DNA of 35,400 nucleotides from assembly GCF_944327125.1 (NCBI RefSeq), contig NZ_CALVGO010000011.1, positions 1-35,400 of the forward strand, in the 5' to 3' direction. This stretch comes from an uncultured Faecalicoccus sp. (GTDB taxonomy: Bacteria > Bacillota_I > Bacilli_A > Erysipelotrichales > Erysipelotrichaceae). The notes under the pieces were generated by a model that was not told the DNA's origin, did no database searches, and saw nothing but the letters and a program-made list of their open reading frames with translations. Shown here piece after piece: positions 10,282-17,594 of the stretch; positions within the stretch are counted from its first letter, which is position 1; each line of letters starts with the position of its first letter. A program made the translations under genes and the position numbers.

Positions 10282-10309
10282 ATTATACTCACTTTTAGCA
10301 CTTGTGCAA
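10282..10309 (-). promoter_or_regulatory. groESL promoter
   Basis: TATAAT (10282-10287) with TTGCAC 16 bp upstream (10304-10309) on the minus strand. The start site falls in the CIRCE element. Confidence 0.6.
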
Positions 10310-10341
10310 TAGGTTTGCTAAAGAATTTTTTAAGCTCTTAC

Positions 10342-10376
10342 AAAAAAAGCCCTCTGAACAAATGTTCAAAGAGCTC
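10342..10376 (-). terminator. Terminator after the thrS-lipoprotein operon
   Basis: A 12-13 bp stem (AGCTCTTTGAAC / GTTCAGAGGGCT, with G-U pairs) and a seven-U tract on the minus strand, 8 bases after the lipoprotein stop. Confidence 0.9.
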
Positions 10377-10384
10377 AAGTTCAA

Positions 10385-11299
10385 TTATTCAACGATAAGA
10401 CCATCCGGAAGTTCCATATGGAAGACAGCCAAGAAGTCTTCAATATCCTCTTTAGCATCGTTTCCCTGCACATAGCGGATGTTCTGCGCATTCCAGGTTT
10501 TGACGGCAATCTGCGTATTCGGTACGCCCAATACCTCAGCTCCGATGTCATCAATGGTTGAAGTCAAAGTTTTTTCATCGGCTTCTTCGACATATTCTTC
10601 CACGGCATCCAGAACCGCTTCTACCTTTTCTTCTTCTCCACTTTTTACAAACAAAGAAGCTTGTGGATAGCCGGCATCTTCACTATTCGTTTTTTCCTGC
10701 CATAATTTTTGAAGATCCTGTAAAACTGTCAGTTCTTTTCCGTTTTCTTTTGCCTTGGCAATCGTAGCGGCCGCTACAGGCTGGGCCAGTAAAGCCACCT
10801 GCTGCTGATTGGTAAGAAGGGCTTGCTGGGCTTCCTGGACCGAAGAATACCACGTTACATTTAAAGACGGATCTTCCACCTGATTGAACACAAGACCTGG
10901 AACGGCATTTTGTCCAAAGGCAGCAATAGAAGCTGTCGAAAGATCTGTTCCTTCCTGTCCAACCAAATAAAGGTTTCCCCATGTCAGGACGGCTTCCAGG
11001 TTATAGCTTTCACTTTCGCCATAGACCTTGGCTCCCACATTGGTTGGAGCCACAATAATATCATATTCTCCATCTTCCTTGGCTAATTCGGAAGTCAGGA
11101 TATCGCTTCCATCCACATACTCTACCGATACATTTTCCAAATCCCAGGTTCCTAACAAACTCAAGGCCGGCGCTCCGGTAGGACAAAGAATCGAAATCGG
11201 TTCATTGGAAGTATCTGTATTGGAACAAGCGGCAAGTCCCAATGCCAAAAAGGAACATGCCATCAAAGAGATCCCTTTTTTTACTTGTTGAACAAACAT
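10385..11299 (-). CDS. Lipoprotein resembling ABC-transporter substrate-binding proteins (NMT1/SsuA-like)
   Basis: A 304-residue predicted lipoprotein. The signal peptide ends in the lipobox LAAC with lipidated Cys25. The mature part begins EPISILCPTGAPALSLLG and contains GEYDIIVAPTNVGAKVY and NAVPGLVF, a pattern seen in periplasmic-binding folds of the NMT1/THI5/SsuA type. No permease or ATPase gene lies beside it, so its partner and ligand are unknown. The start at 11299 has AAAGGAGGTG 8 bases upstream. It overlaps the thrS 3' end by 19 bases and shares its T-box transcript, so expression should rise when charged tRNA-Thr is scarce. A threonine-related role is inference only. Confidence 0.8.
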   Translation of the reverse strand: MFVQQVKKGISLMACSFLALGLAACSNTDTSNEPISILCPTGAPALSLLGTWDLENVSVEYVDGSDILTSELAKEDGEYDIIVAPTNVGAKVYGESESYNLEAVLTWGNLYLVGQEGTDLSTASIAAFGQNAVPGLVFNQVEDPSLNVTWYSSVQEAQQALLTNQQQVALLAQPVAAATIAKAKENGKELTVLQDLQKLWQEKTNSEDAGYPQASLFVKSGEEEKVEAVLDAVEEYVEEADEKTLTSTIDDIGAEVLGVPNTQIAVKTWNAQNIRYVQGNDAKEDIEDFLAVFHMELPDGLIVE

Positions 11300-13029
11300 T
11301 TGTCTTGCACCTCCTTTACAAATTTTTCGATTGCTTCATTCAATGCCATCGTATTGGATTCTTTGGATCCGCTCTTTCGAATCGTAACCGTTTCGTTTTC
11401 CATTTCTCCGTCACCTACAACGATTTGATATGGAACTTTTTTCATCTGCGCTTCACGCACACGGTATCCCAGTTTTTCATTGCGGTCATCCAACTGAACG
11501 CGCATTCCTTTTTCTTTTAAGCTTTCCGTTACTTTCTTTGCATATTCCAGGTGTTTTTCCTGATGCACAGGAATCACAACGATCTGTTCTGGAGCTAACC
11601 ACAACGGGAAATGTCCGGCAAAGTGCTCGATCAAGATACCGATGAAACGTTCAATGGATCCGTAAACAACACGATGCAGCATGATCGGCGTCTGTTTTTT
11701 TCCTTCATGATCCACATAAGTGCAGTTGAATCGGCTCGGTAAGTTCATATCCAGCTGAACCGTACCGCATTGCCATACACGGCCTAAGCTGTCCTTGATG
11801 TGAATATCCAGTTTTGGTCCATAGAAAGCACCATCTCCAGGATTGACCTTAAATTCTTTACCGGCATAGTGACATGCATTGGCTAGCGCCTTTTCACTTT
11901 GATCCCAGATCTCTTCGCTTCCGATATAATCTTTTTCCGGACGAGTCGAAAGTTCAATATCATAAGAAAGTCCAAAGACGCTGTATAAACGATCGATCAG
12001 CATCAATACATTCTTAACTTCCTCTTCGATCTGACTTGGCATAACAAAGATATGGGCATCATCTTGCGTAAACGTTCTTACCCTAAACAATCCATTCAAG
12101 GCCCCACTGGCTTCATGACGGTGCACCTGTCCCAATTCTCCCACACGAAGCGGAAGATCTTTATAGGAATGCAGATCGTTATTGTATACCAGCAAGGCTC
12201 CCGGACAGTTCATTGGTTTGATCGCAAATTCACGATCATCAACCATCGTCGTATACATATTGTCTTTATAATGATCCCAGTGCCCGGAAGTTTCCCATAA
12301 TTCGCGGGACATGATGATCGGTGTCTTGATAAACTTATAGTTTTCCTTTGTATGTTCTTCGTACCAGAACTGTTCAAGAATGTTTCTTAAGATCATTCCA
12401 TTCGGTAAAAAGATCGGCATTCCCGGCGCGTATTCCGAAACCATGAACAATCCCATTTCTTTTCCCAGTTTTTTATGATCACGCTTTTTGGCTTCTTCCA
12501 AAGCTTCCAAATGCGCTTCCAGTTCTTCTTTTGTAGGAAAACAGATTCCATACACACGCTGCAGCTGTTTATTGTTGGCATCGCCTTTCCAGTAAGCTCC
12601 GGAATGTTTCAACAGCTTGAAGTTCTTACATTCTTTTACCGTATCGACATGCGGTCCGCGGCAAAGATCGGTAAAATCTCCCTGCGAATAGATGGTGATC
12701 GTTCCATCTTCCAGATTTGAGATCAAATCTTCCTTATAAGGATCGTCCTGGAACATTTCTACCGCTTCGGCTTTAGAGATTTCCTTGCGCACGATTCGTT
12801 TTCCATCTTTGGCGATCTTCTTCATCTCTTTGGCGATTTTTTCCAGATCCTCATCATTCAAACTGACATCTCCCAGATCCATATCGTAGTAAAAACCATC
12901 CTGGATCACAGGACCTACCCAAAACTTAGCCTGCGGGTACAAACGTTTCACAGCCTGCGCCATCATATGAGCACAGGAGTGATTCAATTTGGAAAGATAT
13001 TCATCTTCCAGTACATTCACTAATTCCAT
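11281..13029 (-). CDS. thrS: Threonyl-tRNA synthetase lacking the N-terminal TGS domain
   Basis: Class II synthetase that charges tRNA-Thr. The 582-residue protein starts directly at the editing (N2) domain: HSCAHMMAQAVKRLYP at residues 18-33 carries the HxxxH pair, and DLCRGPHV supplies the second Cys/His pair. The catalytic core has the zinc-ligand Cys in MNCPGALLVY, His in VHRHEASGALNGLFRVRTF, His in MLHRVVYGSIERFIG, and motif 2 around FRVRTFTQDDAH. The anticodon-binding domain is at the C-terminus (VVIPVHQEKH onward). The usual ~60-residue TGS domain is absent. This is not a start error: the T-box terminator is immediately upstream and AAGGAG sits 7 bases before the ATG. Confidence 0.96.
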   Translation of the reverse strand: MELVNVLEDEYLSKLNHSCAHMMAQAVKRLYPQAKFWVGPVIQDGFYYDMDLGDVSLNDEDLEKIAKEMKKIAKDGKRIVRKEISKAEAVEMFQDDPYKEDLISNLEDGTITIYSQGDFTDLCRGPHVDTVKECKNFKLLKHSGAYWKGDANNKQLQRVYGICFPTKEELEAHLEALEEAKKRDHKKLGKEMGLFMVSEYAPGMPIFLPNGMILRNILEQFWYEEHTKENYKFIKTPIIMSRELWETSGHWDHYKDNMYTTMVDDREFAIKPMNCPGALLVYNNDLHSYKDLPLRVGELGQVHRHEASGALNGLFRVRTFTQDDAHIFVMPSQIEEEVKNVLMLIDRLYSVFGLSYDIELSTRPEKDYIGSEEIWDQSEKALANACHYAGKEFKVNPGDGAFYGPKLDIHIKDSLGRVWQCGTVQLDMNLPSRFNCTYVDHEGKKQTPIMLHRVVYGSIERFIGILIEHFAGHFPLWLAPEQIVVIPVHQEKHLEYAKKVTESLKEKGMRVQLDDRNEKLGYRVREAQMKKVPYQIVVGDGEMENETVTIRKSGSKESNTMALNEAIEKFVKEVQDKCLFNK

Positions 13030-13049
13030 ACATATTCTCCTTTTCCATA

Positions 13050-13268
13050 TAAAAAGCGACAGTCATCTCAAAGGACGTCTGTCGCACGCGGTACCACCTT
13101 TGTTCACATATTTCTATGTGCACCTCATTTTCTTTTAACGCAAGAGTACGGCTCACTTTTTCAAGGGCAATTCAAAGGGAGTAGATCCAGGTTCTCTCAG
13201 AAAGCTTCCACCAGCCGCTTTCCTCTCTCTATCAAAAAGCAGGGATCCATATCCTTATCATCATTGTT
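13050..13268 (-). ncRNA. T-box riboswitch leader, threonine-specific (ACU specifier)
   Basis: The T-box sequence AAGGTGGTACCGCG is at 13087-13100 on the minus strand. It is followed by a terminator (13051-13085; GCGACAG pairs with CTGTCGC) with five U residues. Stem I begins AGAGAGAGGAAAGCGG, contains GCTGGTGGAAGC, and its 3' side reads CTACTCCCTTTGAAT. Aligned with the leu leader (CTC before ACCCTGGAGC), the specifier is ACU (Thr), matching thrS. UAC and UCC in neighbouring registers are less consistent with that alignment. Confidence 0.9.
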
Positions 13269-13274
13269 GACATG

Positions 13275-13303
13275 ATTATAGAATGAAAAATACCAGAAGT
13301 CAA
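13275..13303 (-). promoter_or_regulatory. thrS promoter
   Basis: TTGACT (13298-13303), a 17-bp spacer and TATAAT (13275-13280) on the minus strand, near consensus. The -35 box begins one base after the feoB stop codon, so feoB and thrS are separate units unless feoB reads through. Confidence 0.85.
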
Positions 13304-13304
13304 T

Positions 13305-15335
13305 TTATAAGACCAAAAGTCCGATCTGATAGACCGCAAAACTGACCAGCCAGGCAATCGCAACCTGGAAAATCATCGTTTCAAACATATATTTGATCGA
13401 TCCGCTTTCCTTTTTGATTGTTCCCAGGCTGGCAACACATGGTACATACAGCAAACAAAACAACATCAGACAATAGGCATTTAAACTGCCAAAGCCTAAT
13501 GAGGACAGCTGCGTAGCCAAAGCGCTCATACCGCTAAGACCATTGATGTTGGCAATTCCAAACAATACCGCCGTTGAGGATACGACCACTTCCTTGGCAC
13601 TCAAGCCGGCCAGAAGGGCTACACAGATCTGCCAGTATCCTAAACCGGCCGGGGCCATCAAAGGAACAAGCAGGTTTCCAATGCCGGCTGCAAAGCTGGA
13701 AGAAATGTCCTGCGTATAGCCCATAGAGCCAAAATGCATCAAGACCCACACTGCGATCGAAGCAATAAAGATCGTTGTCCCCGCCTTTTCCAGAAAATCT
13801 TTGACTTTGTCCCACACATAGATAAATACCGTGTAGGCACTAGGCATCTTATATACCGGAAGCTCGATCAACAAAGGATTCTCTGTTTTTTTATGATCCG
13901 CTTTATGAAGAATATAAGCCACGGCAAGAGCCACCACAATACCGATCACATACATGCTGTAGGCGGCCAAGGTTGCATAGTTTCCAAAGAACATCCCGCT
14001 AAACAAAATATATACCGGAAGCTTGGCACTGCACGAAAAGAACGGTGTGATCAACATGACACGATGGCGGTCTTTTTTCGATTCCAGGGCCCGGCTTGCC
14101 ATCAAAGCAGGAACGGTACAGCCAAATCCTAATACCATCGGAATAAACGCCCTTCCAGACAATCCCAGTTTTCCCATGATATCGTTCATCACATAGGCAA
14201 CGCGGGCCATGTATCCGCTGTCTTCCAAAAAAGCAAGGGCTAAAAAGAGGATGGCAATGTTTGGCAAGAAAGTAATGATTCCCCCAACACCGCCGATGAT
14301 CCCATTGGTTACCAGATCGATCAGCCAGTCGGAAACATGGATATACTCTAAAAGGCCGGTACACGAAGTAATCAGCCAGTCGACAAAGATTTCCACATAT
14401 CCTTTCAGCTGGTCCCCCAGCAAGAACGTAAGTCCAAAAACCACCAACATGACCAGAAGAAAGAAGAGGATCCCAAAAATTGGATGGGTGACAAACCGGT
14501 CGATCTTATCTGTTCGATCATCCCCGGCACTTTTTCCAAGAACCACCTCATGGATCATCTCCTGAATATAATCGTATTTCTGATTGATAATCTTTGTATC
14601 TTCATCCCCATTGACCAAAGAACTCAGATCCAGCGGATACTTGTCCTTGATCTCGGCATCATTTTCCAACAGCTTGATAGCGACCCACCGAGGATTGAGA
14701 ATATGGGGATCGTTTTCGACCAGTTCTTCCTGGATCAAAGAAATCTTATGTTCCAGATCTTCACTGTATTCCATGGCATAGCGTTTGATTCTCTCTCCAT
14801 GGATCGATTGAGGCCGATGATTGACCTGTGTGTTCTGTCCTTCCTGCTGATGACAGGCGGCGTGCATCAATGCCTGAATGCCCTGTTTCTTTCGAGCGGT
14901 AACAGGAATCACCGGGATCCCTAAAAGTTCAGAAAGACGATGCAGGTCAATATCCATTCCCCGCTTGGTCACAATGTCCATCATATTCAAAGCCAGCACC
15001 ATGGGTTTGTTCAGTTCCAGAAGCTGCAGTGTCAAGTAGAGACTTCTTTCCAAACTGGAAGCATCGATCACATCAATGATGACATCCACATTGTCACTGA
15101 GAATAAACTGGCGGGAGACTTGTTCTTCCATGGTATACGACGTTAAAGAATACGTGCCCGGAAGATCCACCAGGTGAATGGTCATATCGTGATCCTGAAT
15201 CGCGCCTTCCATGCGTTCTACCGTAACCCCGGGCCAGTTGGCCACTTTTAAATTGGCTCCTGTATAAGCATTGAACAGCGTTGTCTTTCCGCAATTGGGA
15301 TTTCCGATAAAACCGACGGTTATTTCTTTTGACAT
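13305..15335 (-). CDS. feoB: Ferrous iron transport protein B
   Basis: The membrane GTPase-coupled Fe(II) importer, 676 residues. The N-terminal G domain has GNPNCGKT (G1, residues 11-18), a threonine-containing switch near WPGVTVE, DLPGTYSL (G3) and NMMD (G4). The membrane part, starting near residue 280, includes the Gate and core motifs GFGCTVPALMASRALESKKD, FFSCSAKLPVYILF and VPCVASLGTIKKESGS. GAGGTGG lies 4 bases before the ATG, which overlaps the feoA 3' end by 16 bases. I see no hairpin terminator directly behind it; the thrS promoter follows at once. Confidence 0.97.
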   Translation of the reverse strand: MSKEITVGFIGNPNCGKTTLFNAYTGANLKVANWPGVTVERMEGAIQDHDMTIHLVDLPGTYSLTSYTMEEQVSRQFILSDNVDVIIDVIDASSLERSLYLTLQLLELNKPMVLALNMMDIVTKRGMDIDLHRLSELLGIPVIPVTARKKQGIQALMHAACHQQEGQNTQVNHRPQSIHGERIKRYAMEYSEDLEHKISLIQEELVENDPHILNPRWVAIKLLENDAEIKDKYPLDLSSLVNGDEDTKIINQKYDYIQEMIHEVVLGKSAGDDRTDKIDRFVTHPIFGILFFLLVMLVVFGLTFLLGDQLKGYVEIFVDWLITSCTGLLEYIHVSDWLIDLVTNGIIGGVGGIITFLPNIAILFLALAFLEDSGYMARVAYVMNDIMGKLGLSGRAFIPMVLGFGCTVPALMASRALESKKDRHRVMLITPFFSCSAKLPVYILFSGMFFGNYATLAAYSMYVIGIVVALAVAYILHKADHKKTENPLLIELPVYKMPSAYTVFIYVWDKVKDFLEKAGTTIFIASIAVWVLMHFGSMGYTQDISSSFAAGIGNLLVPLMAPAGLGYWQICVALLAGLSAKEVVVSSTAVLFGIANINGLSGMSALATQLSSLGFGSLNAYCLMLFCLLYVPCVASLGTIKKESGSIKYMFETMIFQVAIAWLVSFAVYQIGLLVL

Positions 15336-15550
15336 GGCGCCACCTCAATATTTTTCGTAATCTGATCTCCCAGGGCAAAACGAGTCCCTCTAAGATTGAT
15401 CACCATTGTTCCGTTATGTTTTTTCTGCACAATTTCAATCGATGTATCCTGTGTCATCCCTAAAGACTGAAGACGATCCTGGGTCTGTTTGGGAACACCG
15501 AGCTCTTTGATCGTATAGGTTTGTTCCTTATTTCCTTGACTTAATTTCAT
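15320..15550 (-). CDS. feoA: Ferrous iron transport protein A
   Basis: A 76-residue cytosolic SH3-like protein that accompanies FeoB. The fold is recognisable from IKELGVPKQTQDRLQSLGM (compare the family's G-x-x-RLxxLGM/GM-xPG), IEIVQKKHNGTMVINLRG and the C-terminal TRFALGDQITKNIEV. The start at 15550 has AAGGA 7 bases upstream and a short predicted leader of about 17 bases. First gene of feoAB, divergent from the ArsR-type gene with overlapping -35 boxes. Confidence 0.93.
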   Translation of the reverse strand: MKLSQGNKEQTYTIKELGVPKQTQDRLQSLGMTQDTSIEIVQKKHNGTMVINLRGTRFALGDQITKNIEVAPCQKK

Positions 15551-15573
15551 ATCTTTTCCTTCTTTACTCTTAA

Positions 15574-15601
15574 ATTATATGCATTATGGAGAATTTGACA
15601 A
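15574..15601 (-). promoter_or_regulatory. feoAB promoter
   Basis: TTGTCA (15596-15601), a 16-bp spacer and TATAAT (15574-15579) on the minus strand. Its -35 hexamer overlaps that of the divergent regulator promoter by five bases. Confidence 0.75.
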
Positions 15602-15627
15602 TTCAAAAGCGATTCTACTATAATGCA
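15580..15627. promoter_or_regulatory. Inverted repeat framing the divergent feoA/arsR promoters
   Basis: TGCATTAT (15580-15587) and its exact reverse complement ATAATGCA (15620-15627) lie symmetrically next to or across the two -10 boxes, 40 bases apart. Between them GAATT-TGAC-AATTC (15591-15604) is a smaller inverted repeat over both -35 boxes. Either could be an operator; which protein binds is not shown. Confidence 0.45.
15595..15624 (+). promoter_or_regulatory. Promoter of the ArsR-type regulator, implying a leaderless transcript
   Basis: TTGACA (15595-15600) and TATAAT (15619-15624) are both perfect consensus hexamers, 18 bp apart on the plus strand. The usual start seven bases past the -10 box is 15631, the A of the regulator's ATG. 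Confidence 0.8.
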
Positions 15628-15630
15628 GCT

Positions 15631-15978
15631 ATGGAAAAAACTTACTTATACGAAACCAATGACGCCGATTTGATTGCGAAGGCCCAAAAAGAAATGCCCG
15701 ATTTACAAGCCATCGAATCTTTAGCTGATTTTTATAAAGTTATGGGCGATGCGACCCGCCTGAAACTTTTAATGGCCCTGGAAACCAGTGAATTCTGTGC
15801 CAGCGACCTGGCCAATGTGTCCAATATGACACGAAGCGCCGTCAGCCATCAGCTCAAGATCTTAAAAAATAATAAATTGGTCAAAAGTCGCAAAGAAGGA
15901 AAAACCGTCTATTATTCCCTTGACGATGAACATATTCATTCGGTCTTGAAAGTGGCCCTGGAACACATATTAGAATAA
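15631..15978 (+). CDS. ArsR/SmtB-family metal-sensing repressor, CzrA-like
   Basis: A 115-residue winged-helix regulator. The helix-turn-helix spans about residues 57-80 (ASDLANVSNMTRSAVSHQLK), followed by a wing with SRKEGKTVYYSL. Helix alpha-5 carries Asp99, His101, His112 and Glu115, with the spacing of the CzrA zinc/cobalt site (Asp, His, His, His) but Glu in the last place. Family members repress metal transport genes and release DNA on metal binding. Divergence from feoAB suggests it may control iron import, an inference. The ATG at 15631 is preferred over an in-frame ATG at 15586 because the latter would place the consensus promoter inside the gene. No Shine-Dalgarno sequence is visible. 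Confidence 0.9.
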   Translation: MEKTYLYETNDADLIAKAQKEMPDLQAIESLADFYKVMGDATRLKLLMALETSEFCASDLANVSNMTRSAVSHQLKILKNNKLVKSRKEGKTVYYSLDDEHIHSVLKVALEHILE

Positions 15979-16010
15979 AAGAGGCAGCGAACTATTCGCT
16001 GTCTCTTTTT
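15976..16010. terminator. Bidirectional terminator between arsR-like gene and ridA
   Basis: AAAAGAG-G-CAGCGAA, a CTA loop and TTCGCTG-T-CTCTTTTT form a 14-bp stem with one mismatch and U runs on both strands. The stop codons of both convergent genes lie inside or at its edges. Confidence 0.9.
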
Positions 16011-16386
16011 ATTCCGTTTCTTTGGCCACCACTTCAACTTCTACCAATGCCTGCTTTGGCAATTCTTTGACCGCAACACAGCTGCGTGCTGGTTTCTGCG
16101 TGATATAACGACTGTACACTTCATTAAATTTCGCAAAGTCATTCATATCACGGATAAAACACGTTGTCTTGATCACTTGCGACAAATCACTGCCGCAAGC
16201 TTTTAACACGTGGCTTAAATTGTTCATCACTTGTTCCGTCTGCGTTTCGATATCGGTTCCATGCAGATTCCCCGTTTGCGGATCGATGGGGATCTGTCCT
16301 GAGGTATAAACCAGTCCGTTGTGGATGACTGCCTGTGAATAAGGACCAATCGCATCCGGTGCTTTTTTCGTATTTACGGTTTTCAT
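16009..16386 (-). CDS. ridA: RidA-family 2-iminobutanoate/2-iminopropanoate deaminase
   Basis: A 125-residue enamine/imine deaminase. It hydrolyses the reactive 2-aminoacrylate and 2-aminocrotonate released by PLP dehydratases, protecting other PLP enzymes. Signatures are APDAIGPYSQAV at the N-terminus, VYTSGQIPIDP, and the C-terminal PARSCVAVKELPKQALVEVE with the substrate-binding Arg and the catalytic-site Glu. AAGGAG lies 7 bases before the ATG, which overlaps the ilvA stop as ATGA. Being coupled to ilvA fits its job: IlvA makes exactly its substrates. Last gene of the ilv operon. Confidence 0.95.
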   Translation of the reverse strand: MKTVNTKKAPDAIGPYSQAVIHNGLVYTSGQIPIDPQTGNLHGTDIETQTEQVMNNLSHVLKACGSDLSQVIKTTCFIRDMNDFAKFNEVYSRYITQKPARSCVAVKELPKQALVEVEVVAKETE

Positions 16387-17594
16387 TTTTGTTCTCCTTG
16401 TTCAATCAATTTAAATCCCGCTTTCCTCAAACCTTCGTGAACGGATTGAATATGCTCAAAATTCCTTGTTTCCAGATTGATTCGCAATACACAGTCCGTG
16501 ATATTGCTTCCTTCACTGGCCTTTTCGTAATTCACGCTGGTCACATTGGCCCCATACTGAGCAATAACGGTCGATACTCCCTGGAGCTGTCCAGGCTTAT
16601 CCTCCAACAAGATCACAAGGGTATCGCTTCTTCCCGATTTCAAAAGGCCTCGCTCAATGACCTTAGAAAGAATTGTTACATCAATATTGCCTCCTGACAA
16701 GATACAGGCAACTTTCTTGCCTGCCACAGGGACCTTATTGAACATCACTGCAGCCACGGAAACGGCTCCCGCTCCTTCTGTGATCAGTTTCTGGTTTTCA
16801 ATCAAAGATAAGATGGCACCAGCCACCTCATCATCACTGACGGTAACGATCTCATCAACGTATTTCTGACAAAGATCAAAAGTGTGCATACCCGGTTCCT
16901 TGACCTGTATGCCGTCGGCAATCGTATTGACACTTTCCAGCTGAATGATCTGTTCTTCTTTCAAAGACTGGACCATGCTGGCGGCTCCCTGTGCCTGTAC
17001 GCCATAGATCTTAACATTGGGATTTAAACTTTTGATCGCAAAAGCGACACCGGAGATCAATCCGCCACCGCCTACAGGAACGACGACTGCATCCACATCG
17101 GGGATCTGTTCCAACAGTTCCAGACCGATGGTTCCCTGACCGGCAATCACATCTTCATCATCAAAAGGATGAATGAATGTATAGCCTTCCTGGTCTTTTA
17201 GCTCCAGGGCCCGGTTATAGGCGTCATCATAGACGCCGGGCACCAGTTCCACCTTGGCCCCGTATGCCTTGGTTGCCTCCACTTTGGAGATTGGTGCTCC
17301 ATCGGGAAGACAGATGATAGACGGGATCCCGTTCTGCGTTGCCGCAAAGGCAACACCCTGGGCATGATTCCCCGCCGAACAGGCCACAACTCCTTTTTTC
17401 TTTTCTTCTTCGGTCAGTTGCGAGATCTTGTAATAAGCACCGCGAAGCTTAAACGAACCCGTATTCTGAAGATTTTCCGTTTTTAAATAAACATGGGCCA
17501 AAGGATTGATCTTAGGTGCATATAAAACATCGGTTTTACGGGCTACGTCCTTAAGAACGTAGTTTGCGTGATAGATCTTATCTAATGTCAACAT
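16383..17594 (-). CDS. ilvA: Threonine ammonia-lyase (threonine deaminase) with ACT domain
   Basis: A PLP enzyme converting threonine to 2-oxobutanoate, the first step to isoleucine. The 403 residues hold the catalytic domain, with the PLP lysine in TGSFKLRGAYYK, the phosphate loop SAGNHAQGVA and VVPVGGGGLISG. A single C-terminal ACT-like domain starts near residue 325 (SDTLVILLEDKPGQLQGVST). That layout is shared by TdcB-like and some biosynthetic enzymes. Context in the ilv operon favours a biosynthetic, isoleucine-regulated role. The start has GGAGGAG upstream and overlaps the preceding ATPase gene by 7 bases. Confidence 0.94.
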   Translation of the reverse strand: MLTLDKIYHANYVLKDVARKTDVLYAPKINPLAHVYLKTENLQNTGSFKLRGAYYKISQLTEEEKKKGVVACSAGNHAQGVAFAATQNGIPSIICLPDGAPISKVEATKAYGAKVELVPGVYDDAYNRALELKDQEGYTFIHPFDDEDVIAGQGTIGLELLEQIPDVDAVVVPVGGGGLISGVAFAIKSLNPNVKIYGVQAQGAASMVQSLKEEQIIQLESVNTIADGIQVKEPGMHTFDLCQKYVDEIVTVSDDEVAGAILSLIENQKLITEGAGAVSVAAVMFNKVPVAGKKVACILSGGNIDVTILSKVIERGLLKSGRSDTLVILLEDKPGQLQGVSTVIAQYGANVTSVNYEKASEGSNITDCVLRINLETRNFEHIQSVHEGLRKAGFKLIEQGEQK

